From Hyphomicrobiales bacterium (GTDB taxonomy: Bacteria; Pseudomonadota; Alphaproteobacteria; Rhizobiales; Rhizobiaceae): a DNA stretch of 64,000 nt. Under the pieces are notes generated by a model. That model had not been told where the DNA came from, ran no database searches, and worked only from the letters and a program-made list of their open reading frames with translations. Of the stretch, positions 28,452 to 36,131 are shown in pieces. How positions within the stretch are numbered: position 1 is the first letter of the stretch; each line of letters starts with the position of its first letter. The translations under genes were made by a program, and so were the position numbers. The stretch is from positions 372,001-436,000 of the forward strand of contig UBYX01000003.1 in assembly GCA_900469955.1 (NCBI GenBank), given 5' to 3'.

Positions 28452-28491
28452 ATCTTATAATATCTTACCAGTTGATGTTATATTATAAGAT
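28452..28491. promoter_or_regulatory. 12-base inverted repeat upstream of the enolase-superfamily gene
   Basis: ATCTTATAATAT at 28452-28463 and its exact inverse ATATTATAAGAT at 28480-28491, with a 16-base spacer. ATCTTA is repeated again at 28462-28467. Very AT-rich against a GC-rich background. Lies about 165 bases before the gene start at 28287; likely a regulator binding site, perhaps for the GntR protein at 25241-25993. Confidence 0.55.
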
Positions 28492-28903
28492 AGGGCGCGA
28501 GGGTCAACGAGTTTTTGGATGTCCTGGCACGACTCACCGCTTTTACCTCCTGATATAGGTGACAGCGCGGGAGGCAGGTACTTTTCTGGATGATTTTACG
28601 CAGGAAGATGATGGAGATGCTTGTCATCGGGGGGTGGTTTGTGATGCGAAAGCCGCCGGACAAAGACAATCAATCACCTGCTTAGGAACGGGCAGCTCAT
28701 GGTTGAAAATACGTCTCCGACCCAGACCATTGCGCCTGAATGCAAAAGCACGACGACTGAAAGGCGAGCGCCGTCTCCATCGCTCATCTGCTCCGGCACG
28801 GCCTCTCCGGCGCTATGATAGTATAAGTGTCTGTCGTCATAATATGACAATTAGCCGCAAAAAAGCTCGGCGACAATTCAGACATGACGAGGTCCGTGGC
28901 GTA
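28492..28903. other. Intergenic stretch without recognisable gene
   Basis: About 410 bases between the operator-like repeat and the terminator of the small secreted protein gene. A plus-strand frame of 115 codons exists but its composition and lack of any family resemblance argue against it. Confidence 0.4.
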
Positions 28904-28933
28904 TAAAAAGAGCGCCGGGAATTCCCGGCGCTC
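28904..28933 (-). terminator. Rho-independent terminator
   Basis: GAGCGCCGGG-AATT-CCCGGCGCTC (28910-28933) is a perfect 10-base stem. On the minus strand it is followed by TTTTTA. It ends transcription of the small secreted protein gene just upstream (stop at 28956). Confidence 0.9.
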
Positions 28934-28955
28934 CTCGGTCTCAATCTCTTCGCTT

Positions 28956-29219
28956 TTATTGAGGACGGACTGCGCCGTCGTAATAGTCGCCATTGTCGAT
29001 CATTGGGGACGCCGGGTTATCAAGACCCCGGCCGCTCTTCATCGGCGGGTAACCGTAGCGGGTGACGGAAGGGATACCCAATGAATCCGTCGTTACCGAG
29101 AGGTAGTCGTGATGGCGAGAGACGCCCTCATAATATTCGCCTTCTTGTGCAAAGGTACCGCTTGCAACGGTGGATGCGAACAGGGCGGCGAGGATGGTGG
29201 AGATGACAGAGTTTTTCAT
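28956..29219 (-). CDS. Small secreted protein of unknown function
   Basis: 87 aa. A clear signal peptide (MKNSVISTILAALFASTVAS, cleavage after TFA) precedes an acidic, Tyr- and Gly-rich mature peptide of about 63 residues with the repeated pattern EYYEG / DYYDG near its two ends. The ATG has a purine-rich site upstream (AAGGAAACG) and the gene ends in a strong terminator, which supports expression. No family recognised. A second small secreted protein lies just upstream. Confidence 0.7.
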   Translation of the reverse strand: MKNSVISTILAALFASTVASGTFAQEGEYYEGVSRHHDYLSVTTDSLGIPSVTRYGYPPMKSGRGLDNPASPMIDNGDYYDGAVRPQ

Positions 29220-29309
29220 GATAGTCGTTTCCTTCTTAGCCTGATCGGCTCCTGGTGCGACCCAGCCGATCGATGTCTTGAATGAACTGTTTGGATGCTT
29301 GATTCGACT

Positions 29310-29546
29310 TTAGTTCCGTTCGTCGCCCGCAAACCGGTTGTCACGATGAGTTGGAGCGCGGACCTGCGCCACGTCCCGCGTGACAACGGCCTTTGTCCCG
29401 ACTTTGGCGACCCCGACCTCGGTGGCGAACCAGACCTCGTCACCAGAAGCCAGCCGGTGGCCGTCATAGGCCAGGACATGGCCGGCAAACGAAGCCATGC
29501 AGGCCGCAGCGACGAGGAAAGCAATCTTCTCTATAGGCACGGTCAT
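29310..29546 (-). CDS. Small secreted protein of unknown function
   Basis: 78 aa. Signal peptide MTVPIEKIAFLVAAACMASF with cleavage near VLA, then about 50 residues rich in Val and charged residues. GGAGTG precedes the ATG by seven bases. No known domain. The neighbouring gene 28956-29219 also encodes a tiny exported protein, and the two may be co-transcribed, ending at the same terminator. Confidence 0.6.
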   Translation of the reverse strand: MTVPIEKIAFLVAAACMASFAGHVLAYDGHRLASGDEVWFATEVGVAKVGTKAVVTRDVAQVRAPTHRDNRFAGDERN

Positions 29547-30124
29547 TATTTCACTCCATTGCTTGGCGAAGCCCGCTACCGCGGACGTCGTGTTTGGTTT
29601 TGAGTCAGCGAGACAGCCGTTGCTGTCATCAATTTCCCGAATGACTGAGGATCTCTCTCGGCCCCGTTTTCCGGTCTGGCCGAAGCTCTCTTGGAGCTCT
29701 TCATCCTTCGGAGACGAAAGCAGGCGGGAGCCCCCTCACCGGCATCAAGCGTTTGCGGAGCATTTATGCCCCCGCCGATGGATCGTTGCCACCCGGGACG
29801 ACCCTAAAGCCAGTCAGCCGGACTGTGTTCTCTCACCGTCTTTCGTGAGGGGAATTTCCCCCGAACCCGTCATCGGGCCGCCAGCACACCGTTAAACTTC
29901 CGTAAAAAATATACGACAGTAAGAAAAAAAGCGCGAGGTAATCTGATCTAGTATAACTTTGTTGGCCGATGGATCCGCAAAACATTCCCTTTAGCGATTT
30001 ATAATGTAAATGAAAATTGTTGCCTCAATTGCTAGTCCGCGCGATCGACCATATCAGTCCCCGAAAACCTAAACACTAGTCACCTTTTTTGAGAATACTC
30101 ACATCGCTCAGTGGAGTTTCCACT
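29547..30124. other. Intergenic stretch with one copy of a 43-base repeat
   Basis: 578 bases with no supported gene. It contains the first copy of the repeat described separately (29865-29906) and an AT-rich stretch from 29900 to 30100 that could hold promoters. Confidence 0.45.
29865..29906. repeat. Dispersed repeat, copy 1 (partial CtrA-like box)
   Basis: About 42 bases beginning ACCCGTCATCGGGCCGCCAG and ending GTTAAACTTCCGTAAAA. Almost identical to 33221-33264. The end has TTAA-N7-TAAA, one base off the CtrA consensus TTAA-N7-TTAA. Confidence 0.75.
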
Positions 30125-30852
30125 ATGCCCGAGAGTTCACTCACGCAACAAGTCGGTTTCGTGCTCTTTCCTGCCTTGACCCAGCTCGACCTCACAGGAC
30201 CTTAGGTGGTGTTCACAAGGCTCCCGGAGATTCATTGCCATTTGCTCAGGGATAATATTACCCCGTTCGAAGCGCCAGCGGCCCTAGCATTGTCCCGACG
30301 CTGACTTACGGGGAATGCGGACAAGTTGATATTGTGATTGTGCCAGGTGGTGCTGGCCACCTGGACGCAATGACAAATGACCGCCTTGTTACGTTCTTGC
30401 GTGACGAGGAACCTGGCTGCGAACTGGTCATCGCGGTCTGCACGGGCAGCTTGGTGCCTGCGGCAGCAGGCCTGTTGCGCGGCTATGAATGCACCACACA
30501 TGGGACCGCGCTGCATCGCATTTCCGCTTACGGCGCTAAACCTGTCAGTCGCCGGGTCGTGTTCGACAGGAAACGTATGACTGGTGGGGGAGTTACGGCC
30601 GGCATCGACCTTGGACTTGTCGTCGCCGCTAGACTCTGCGGAGAAGACGTAGCTCGCAAAATCCAGCTGCAAATGGAATACGCGTCGGAGCCGCCGTTTG
30701 AAGGCTGCCCCGACACCGTCGACGCCGTAGCCGTCGCCGCTCTGCAGGTTGTACCGCCGGCTATTGCAAAGCGGATGAAGGAAAATGATGCGACCGCATT
30801 TGCTAGACTTGCAACGACAGGAGCGGAAAACCAATACTCACTTCACGGATGA
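30125..30852 (+). pseudogene. Broken DJ-1/PfpI-family gene (isonitrile-hydratase-like)
   Basis: From the ATG at 30125 the frame reads VGFVLFPALTQLDLTGP and then meets a TAG at 30203-30205, where relatives have Tyr (TGPYEVF). It continues as VVFTRLPEIHCHLL, and a one-base loss near 30255-30262 moves the reading to another frame: PVRSASGPSIVPTLTYGECG, then IVIVPGGAGHLDAM, AVCTGSLVPAAAGLLRGYECTTH, RKRMTGGGVTAGIDLGL. The nucleophile Cys (VCTGS) is preserved. Two independent lesions make a functional full-length protein unlikely, though the downstream 172-codon part is still open. Confidence 0.88.
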
Positions 30853-31565
30853 CAAACTTTGCAATCAGGGCTCTTGGGAACGGGATGAAGTGAAGCGCGG
30901 CCTACAACGGGGTTGAAAAGCCAGCGATGGCCGCGCAATGAACTGCGGTGGGTAAGGCGTTCGATGGTGATCTGTGATACCGCAAAACAAGCGATCAGTG
31001 CATTGTCAGCCGGTGCCGGCTGACCTACGACAACCGAGTCAGCCGAGGCTTCCAATGTCGAACAGCAGAAAGGGCAGGCATCATCCGGCTGCGCCACCAG
31101 TGGTCCGGCAACACAAAGAGAACCGAGCTGGCCGATATGCAGGTACGGGGGAGGCACGGGTGCGGTCGCGTGATATTCTGCAAAAAATTTGGGGGCCAGA
31201 GCTACAGTGTCCTCAGCGAGTATCAGGAATGGTTTACGCGTACGAGCCAGAATGAGCCGGGCAGCTTCCGCCCCGTCGGCAAACTGGGTCATGATCGCGA
31301 CCGTTGCAGAAAAGCGGGAGGCCAGATAGGTCGCTAACCTATCGCTCTTCAATTGACCGATATCTTCTGCCGTAGCCCAACTCAGTCGCTTCACGCTGCT
31401 GTCTTCTATAAGGTCGCCGTCCACCAGGAAAAAGTTACGAGCCCCAATCTCTGCAAGCTGGGAGGCGATCTGATAGCCGAGGTTTCCGCATCCGACGATG
31501 ACGAAGTCCGTGTCGTGAACGGCATCGAAGAGATCGGCATGATAATCAAAGGCTTTCATCATCAT
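30843..31565 (-). CDS. ThiF/MoeB/MccB-family adenylating enzyme (E1-like)
   Basis: 240 aa, the size of a single E1-like adenylation domain. The nucleotide-binding motif is VIVGCGNLGYQIASQL (residues 22-37), followed by FLVDGDLIEDSSVKRLSWATAEDIGQLKSDRL, which lines up with the DxDxVExSNLxRQ...DIGxxKA region of ThiF/MoeB: Asp, Arg and Lys are kept while SNLNRQ reads SSVKRL. Four Cys in two pairs (ACPFC near residue 165, CKVC at the end) form the usual structural zinc site. Family role: ATP-dependent activation of a peptide or protein C-terminus. Last gene of the 30.8-37.9 kb cassette; its ATG overlaps the stop of a 20-codon ORF. Confidence 0.85.
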   Translation of the reverse strand: MMMKAFDYHADLFDAVHDTDFVIVGCGNLGYQIASQLAEIGARNFFLVDGDLIEDSSVKRLSWATAEDIGQLKSDRLATYLASRFSATVAIMTQFADGAEAARLILARTRKPFLILAEDTVALAPKFFAEYHATAPVPPPYLHIGQLGSLCVAGPLVAQPDDACPFCCSTLEASADSVVVGQPAPADNALIACFAVSQITIERLTHRSSLRGHRWLFNPVVGRASLHPVPKSPDCKVCHP

Positions 31566-31624
31566 TCACCTTGCTTGGCGCAGTCGGAGACTGCTGACAA
31601 TTTACAGGAACCGTGTTTGTCCAT
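31562..31624 (-). CDS. 20-aa ORF between the HExxH-like gene and the ThiF-like gene; candidate precursor peptide
   Basis: Encodes MDKHGSCKLS followed by AVSDCAKQGE. Its ATG (31624-31622) overlaps the stop of the upstream gene as TGATG, a GGAGG lies 8-9 bases before it, and its TGA (31564-31562) overlaps the ATG of the ThiF-like gene as ATGA. Such overlaps on both sides fill the gap exactly and suggest real translational coupling. The peptide is hydrophilic with two Cys seven residues apart. By analogy with microcin C, where the small mccA precedes the ThiF-family mccB, it may be the substrate. It lacks the terminal Asn of MccA peptides. Alternative: only a coupling leader. Confidence 0.5.
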   Translation of the reverse strand: MDKHGSCKLSAVSDCAKQGE

Positions 31625-33069
31625 CACGCATCCTCCATCGTTGAACTCGCCGCCCTGGTCAGCGGGACGTCTCGGATGTCGTGCCCATCGGGAGGCTGAC
31701 TGGCGGCTTTTCTGATCATATGCAGTCGGCCGTCGTACCAGAGACTGAGACCGTTGCCGCTGCTCTGCAGCATTGGGCGGCCCATTCTCGGATCGATCGG
31801 TTGCTCGCCCCGCAGAAGCACCTGCCCAAGGTCCCAGGCCTGGCGATCAACGACGCACAGTCGCTGCGCATAATAGGCCTGGCGCCGAGCCGCTGGCTCG
31901 CATTCTAGGAGGCGGTCAACGAGCGCGAGGATTCCCGCACCCCAGGATGGAATGGCGGCGATGTCCGGGAGGTCGAGGAGAACATCGCCGCCCAGACGCT
32001 CGATCCCCTCACGGGCGATATCGATGAGCGGAATTAGACGGGCAGCATACGCAATAATAAAGGCAGCTTCCCGTGCACGGTGCTCAGGCGGTGCTCTGAA
32101 AGGCAAGCATGCGATGCGAACGGCGCACTCCCAGGGAACGGCGTAGGCCATGTGCAAGATGCTTTCGAGCGTCTGTAAACTATGCGTGTACGGAGACACG
32201 TACCGGAACTCGGCGGGCAACGAAGGCGCCCCCGCGGCGGTGTATAACCGCAGCAGGACGTGCCCCGCTTCCCGCAGAAGTTCCGCTGCAGTTGTCGGAT
32301 AATCTTCGACATCCAATCGTTCCTGCGACAGAACTACAACCGCACTCCCCGGCAGATCCTCGGAGCTGGAAAGGGAGCTGGTCGAACCGCGCCGAATGCC
32401 GAGATGAAGTGTATGAAGGCCTGCGATCAGCCGGCGATGGCCGCTTGGGTCGACGGTCGCCATGAACGCGATCGCCTTCTCCAGATGGTCGGAGACCTGG
32501 TCCAAGTCGCGATCGCTCATCCCGGCATATTCAAGCTCGAGATCGTCCGGAAGACAATAAGCGATGCGTCTGCGCATCGTCCGGCTCGATGCCACGCTAT
32601 GGATCGGAACAAGACCGATGCCGCAGGTAAGTCGCCGAACCGGATGCCGTTCAATCGCAAGATCCCTAGCCACCAGATCAGGTTGCAGGTTGTTATCCAC
32701 CACTTCAGAGCTGGCACCGTCGACGTACTTTTCCAGCCCCCGCTGTAGCTCATCCATCCACGCAGCCAGGGCGGGAGACCGGTAAGGGTCACTTCGCACG
32801 GGCAGAAACGCTGAAACGGGCAGGAACGTGTCGGCATCACGATATCCACCATCCGCGAGGCCGGGGAAATAACTGGCCAACGCCTCGACCCTTTCGCCGC
32901 AACCCGGCAGTTCCGACGCGGCTGCAAGAATTCGGGCATAGCGAGGTAATCGCTTCAGCATGTTGCCTGTTGCGGCAGCATTCACGGAACCGGACCTTGA
33001 AAACAGCGGATTGCGCTGAAGCAAAGCTGTGGCCTGATCCGCCAATTGCTCGATCTGATAAGCAGACAT
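31624..33069 (-). CDS. HExxH-domain-like putative peptide-modification protein
   Basis: 481 aa, no signal peptide or membrane segments. The region from about residue 245 reads PGSAVVVLSQERL, TAAELLREAGHVLLRLY, then FRYVSPYTHSLQTLESILHMAYAVPWECAVRI. This order (strand, HExxH helix, SPW-like motif, helix) resembles the HEXXH-motif proteins found beside RiPP precursors, some of which are 2-oxoglutarate-dependent peptide hydroxylases. Here the first His is Arg (REAGH), so metal binding may be altered or lost. Strong GGGAG before the ATG. The assignment rests on pattern memory, not a search. It is followed by the 20-codon ORF and the ThiF-like gene. Confidence 0.55.
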   Translation of the reverse strand: MSAYQIEQLADQATALLQRNPLFSRSGSVNAAATGNMLKRLPRYARILAAASELPGCGERVEALASYFPGLADGGYRDADTFLPVSAFLPVRSDPYRSPALAAWMDELQRGLEKYVDGASSEVVDNNLQPDLVARDLAIERHPVRRLTCGIGLVPIHSVASSRTMRRRIAYCLPDDLELEYAGMSDRDLDQVSDHLEKAIAFMATVDPSGHRRLIAGLHTLHLGIRRGSTSSLSSSEDLPGSAVVVLSQERLDVEDYPTTAAELLREAGHVLLRLYTAAGAPSLPAEFRYVSPYTHSLQTLESILHMAYAVPWECAVRIACLPFRAPPEHRAREAAFIIAYAARLIPLIDIAREGIERLGGDVLLDLPDIAAIPSWGAGILALVDRLLECEPAARRQAYYAQRLCVVDRQAWDLGQVLLRGEQPIDPRMGRPMLQSSGNGLSLWYDGRLHMIRKAASQPPDGHDIRDVPLTRAASSTMEDA

Positions 33070-33220
33070 CTTAGCTCCCTCACCTCTCTAAGCTTTAAAC
33101 CCCATGATGAGGCGTGCCGCTTTAGAGCAGACTGGTCCTGCCAGGACCGGCCGCACCGGCGGCCTTCCCCGTTCAAACCACGATTTCGACTTGTCTTGCG
33201 TTGGGAGGAGCTTCTTGCGG

Positions 33221-33264
33221 ACCCGTCATCGGCCCGCCAGCACCGCGTTAAACTTCCGTTAAAA
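33221..33264. repeat. Dispersed repeat, copy 2, with a complete TTAA-N7-TTAA (CtrA-like) box
   Basis: 44 bases starting ACCCGTCATCGGCCCGCCAG and ending GTTAAACTTCCGTTAAAA; nearly the same as 29865-29906. TTAA at 33248-33251, seven bases, TTAA at 33259-33262: the binding pattern of the alphaproteobacterial cell-cycle regulator CtrA. About 150 bases upstream of the HExxH-like gene. Confidence 0.7.
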
Positions 33265-33279
33265 GGCAGCTTCGGCAAT

Positions 33280-33306
33280 AAAAAAGCCCCCCTTTTTTGG
33301 GGGGCT
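33280..33306 (-). terminator. Rho-independent terminator of the protease gene
   Basis: GCCCCCC (33286-33292), six-base loop and GGGGGGC (33299-33305). On the minus strand it is followed by five T residues. It lies 30 bases after the protease stop codon. Confidence 0.9.
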
Positions 33307-33335
33307 GGTTTTGGGGGCTGCCACGAGAACCGGCG

Positions 33336-35033
33336 TTACGGCGTTAACACCGCCGCAACAGCCGCAGAGACATTCGGTAGGCCAAACCCGAAGAAATAGC
33401 TCATCTCGAGAGCATCTTCGCCGTCGGCATTCATGCAGTCGGCCGTCAATGCACGTATTCCTGGTGTCACCGCCGAATCCAACCGGGCCGTGGCCTGAAG
33501 AATTGATTTGACTGCAGGGCCAGAGAGCCGCGCGTCGCCGCTATTCTGGCTCTTATGGGCCCGTTGGATCAATGCGCAGATGCCACCCACCTCCGCAGAG
33601 GCTCCGGAGGTGCCGCCGAACGTGGTGTAGTAACCTCCACCGATGCCGGAGTTGGCGCCGAACGGCACAATGGAAGACCATGGGTCGGCACCTCGGTTGT
33701 AGCCGAATGAGCCGGGGAGATCGGTTGTCAGCAATGAGAAGTGGGAATACTGATATTCCCGCAGTTCAAACGCCCGATGATCATGTTGCGCGGCGAAAGG
33801 AGACAGGCGGTCTATGCGCAGCTGATGGCGGTTGAAAACCTCATCATCGTCAGACGGCGCGACAACCGTAAGTCCTTCTCCGTAATTGCTGTATCCAGAG
33901 CGGTAGCCCTCGACCGTGACCGCTCCGACAGCGATGATCCCGTTATCATCGGCAGCCAGATTGGCCGGATAGATCAACTGACTTTCACCGCTGTTTCCCG
34001 CCGCACAAACGATTGGAATATGCTGGCTGATCGCAATGATGAGCTGCTTGAGGATATGCCACGCCCTATCGGGATTTGATCCCCTTTGCGGAGCTTTGGG
34101 CTCCAGTTCGACGCTTCCCTGCTCCGCCAACGAAATACGGGCAAAGAGATCAGCGGCAATCTGGTTTTTCCATCGTTCGAGATCGGCTTTCAACTCGTTC
34201 TTTGGAATGACCCGGCTGCGTTTCGGATCCGGCAAGCCACGGGGCAGCACAATTACATCGACGCCCTGATGATAGGCGTAGAGAAATGCGGCGATGAATT
34301 GTTGGACATCATCCTCGAAAGAGGTCCTGATCGAGATCAGCCGCGAAAAGGGGTCGATGCCGAAATAGGGAATAACGTTGCGGTTGGCGCTCGGGCATGG
34401 CGTACTGTCATCACTATAAAATGCGCTCTCCGGGAGCTCCGGCGGCTCTCCGTCTGCTGCAGCTACGGCCGGCTCGCCGACAATCAGGCCGGCACAGCAG
34501 GTGCCGTGCGGAGCGAAAAGCGACTCCGGGTGGAACAGCCGGCGCACGACGCCCTGCGAAGCCGCATATTCCGCGACGATATCCTCGAGATATTCCCGAT
34601 CATCGTTGGATAGACCCAGAGTTCCCAAAGGCGTGATATCAAGCCCGGCGAAGAAAGACTGCTTGTCCTCAAGATCGAAGGACGTTGTGGCATCGAGGAT
34701 GTCGGCGACGCGCGAGCCGTAACGATGGCTCGTCAGGTCGATCGACGCTTCGCGGTCAAGCCGCGTCCGCAAATTCGGATGATCCGGCGCTACCCCTACA
34801 TCGATCAACGCGACCCGCGCAGGATGGAGGGGACCGGCAGCCGCAATCGTATCCCAGACGCTTCCCCCGATCTGAGGATCAGGGACGGGGCGCGCGGCGG
34901 TTTCGTCCTCGGACGGCGGTACGATAGGCGGTGAGCCATAGTCGGCGTCGATAACCCCCAGAGCCGTCAGATGCCACAGATAGTAATAGTTCATTGGTGC
35001 GGCTTGCGGCGCTTCCATGTCGACAGTCGTCAT
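33336..35033 (-). CDS. Subtilisin-like serine protease (peptidase S8)
   Basis: 565 aa from the ATG at 35033, with GGGAG ten bases upstream; a TTG nine codons earlier (35060) is an alternative. All S8 catalytic motifs are present: Asp in VALIDVGVAPDHPN, His in APHGTCCAGLI, the oxyanion Asn in IVCAAGNSGES, and Ser in FGGTSGASAEVGG. There is no signal peptide, so the protease is probably cytoplasmic or leaves by another route. Long inserts between the Asp and His motifs and before the Ser motif make it larger than secreted subtilisins. Such proteases trim leader peptides in some RiPP pathways (cyanobactins, class II lanthipeptides), which fits the neighbouring genes. Confidence 0.88.
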   Translation of the reverse strand: MTTVDMEAPQAAPMNYYYLWHLTALGVIDADYGSPPIVPPSEDETAARPVPDPQIGGSVWDTIAAAGPLHPARVALIDVGVAPDHPNLRTRLDREASIDLTSHRYGSRVADILDATTSFDLEDKQSFFAGLDITPLGTLGLSNDDREYLEDIVAEYAASQGVVRRLFHPESLFAPHGTCCAGLIVGEPAVAAADGEPPELPESAFYSDDSTPCPSANRNVIPYFGIDPFSRLISIRTSFEDDVQQFIAAFLYAYHQGVDVIVLPRGLPDPKRSRVIPKNELKADLERWKNQIAADLFARISLAEQGSVELEPKAPQRGSNPDRAWHILKQLIIAISQHIPIVCAAGNSGESQLIYPANLAADDNGIIAVGAVTVEGYRSGYSNYGEGLTVVAPSDDDEVFNRHQLRIDRLSPFAAQHDHRAFELREYQYSHFSLLTTDLPGSFGYNRGADPWSSIVPFGANSGIGGGYYTTFGGTSGASAEVGGICALIQRAHKSQNSGDARLSGPAVKSILQATARLDSAVTPGIRALTADCMNADGEDALEMSYFFGFGLPNVSAAVAAVLTP

Positions 35034-35066
35034 GAGCTTCGTTCTCCCAAGGAATTTCAATCGGCC

Positions 35067-36089
35067 TCAAACCCACTCGTCGTGGACCGCCTGGAAAAGC
35101 GGCCCGAACGCGTCATGGAGGTAGGGAGCGAAACGGCGAGCCAGATCCCGGCCCGCTTGCGTGTCGCTTGGATAATGCAGGCCTGCCCATTCGCGATTTT
35201 CAGCCACGTTCTGGGCGAGGCGGGCAAGCTCGTCCGTCGCGGGATGTTCGGGCAGGATCGTCGAGAAGGCGAATGCAATCGAAAAGCATTGGAAGGCATG
35301 GTTGCTGGGATAGGACTCGTGGACCGGCACGGGCAGGAGCGGCCGCAACAGGGGTTCAAACTGGTTGGGTCGAAGTCTGTTGAACTGGCTCTTGTAGAGG
35401 AGCCCGACATATTCGCAGGCGGTCAAGACCGCCTGAAACAATCCCTCGGTCTGTTCGAAGCCACCGATATCCTCAATATATAGAGCGCGGGTGAATTCCG
35501 ATACCGAAGTGGTCGCCTCAGCCTGGATGTCGGGCAAGCGCCTCGCCCGCTCACGATCGCGCCGCTGCATGGAAAGCAGTACCGCTGCTTCCAACCGGGT
35601 GTAGTCCGGACCGGGCGGTGGGGAGATGTCGAGCATCTCCCAGGTGAAGCGCTGCGCTGCCGTGAACGCGTTGCGCGATGGCTGCTGGTGCAATCGGCGC
35701 AACTCGAATACCGGGATGAGTTGCGATACGCCGAGACTTGCGCCGTCCATCGTCGACTTGTTTTTGTTTTTGTTTTTGTTCTTATTTTTGTTCTTGTTCT
35801 TGTTCAGCGTCGCTTTGTTGAGCACCGATTTGTTCGCAACGCTACTGAGGGCCGAGGCAGCTGCCATTGTCGACATCATCAACGGGGGCTCATCTATGGG
35901 ATTATCGTCCTCACCCGAAAATGCGGCAGCAGGAGGAACAGGGGGCGATGGCCGCTCCACCCTCTCAAGATGGGCCTCGACAGGTCTCGGCTCACAACGA
36001 AGAACCGTGTCCGGTTCAACTTTAAACTTATAAGAGTTCAAGAATTCCACAATCTTGGATTGCGGAACGAAAGTCACTTCCCCTGCCAT
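35067..36089 (-). CDS. PAP2 / vanadium-dependent haloperoxidase-like protein with Asn-Lys repeat
   Basis: 340 aa. The C-terminal two thirds carry the three PAP2 signatures: KSQFNRLRP (KX6RP, near residue 232), YPSNHAF (PSGH variant with Asn for Gly) and REWAGLHYPSD (RX5HX3D). The absence of membrane helices and the long helical part before the motifs resemble soluble vanadium haloperoxidases more than lipid phosphatases. Residues about 94-109 are eight Asn-Lys dipeptides in tandem, encoded by an imperfect hexanucleotide repeat (about 35758-35806). The N-terminal 80 residues are acidic and Pro-rich. Start supported by GGAGG. First enzyme gene after the regulator. Confidence 0.78.
   Translation of the reverse strand: MAGEVTFVPQSKIVEFLNSYKFKVEPDTVLRCEPRPVEAHLERVERPSPPVPPAAAFSGEDDNPIDEPPLMMSTMAAASALSSVANKSVLNKATLNKNKNKNKNKNKNKNKSTMDGASLGVSQLIPVFELRRLHQQPSRNAFTAAQRFTWEMLDISPPPGPDYTRLEAAVLLSMQRRDRERARRLPDIQAEATTSVSEFTRALYIEDIGGFEQTEGLFQAVLTACEYVGLLYKSQFNRLRPNQFEPLLRPLLPVPVHESYPSNHAFQCFSIAFAFSTILPEHPATDELARLAQNVAENREWAGLHYPSDTQAGRDLARRFAPYLHDAFGPLFQAVHDEWV
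35758..35806. repeat. Hexanucleotide repeat inside the PAP2-like gene
   Basis: Eight imperfect units of AA(C/T)AA(A/G) read on the minus strand, coding for (Asn-Lys)8. Changes in whole units would keep the frame and alter the linker length. Confidence 0.85.
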
Positions 36090-36131
36090 GCCCCTGCCTC
36101 CTGAAATGCGATCGCTGTAAAATGTGTTGTC

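Larger units (their letters stand above)
33070..33335. promoter_or_regulatory. Region between the protease and HExxH-like genes
   Basis: 266 bases holding a terminator for the protease gene and, upstream of the HExxH-like gene, the second repeat copy with a full TTAA-N7-TTAA box. It probably carries a separate promoter for the HExxH-like / peptide / ThiF-like trio. Confidence 0.45.

Noticed and set aside
30334..30852. Intact short DJ-1/PfpI protein starting at an internal GTG
   Set aside because: It would lack the N-terminal strand-helix part of the fold; upstream homologous sequence shows the gene is broken instead.
32982..33278. Possible precursor peptide ORF upstream of the HExxH-like gene (98 codons)
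   Set aside because: Overlaps the start of that gene and the repeat in another frame, and is Arg/Ser-rich without a ribosome site.
35758..35806. Repeat considered as a CRISPR or structural repeat
   Set aside because: It is an in-frame coding hexamer repeat with no spacers. No CRISPR array occurs in the window.
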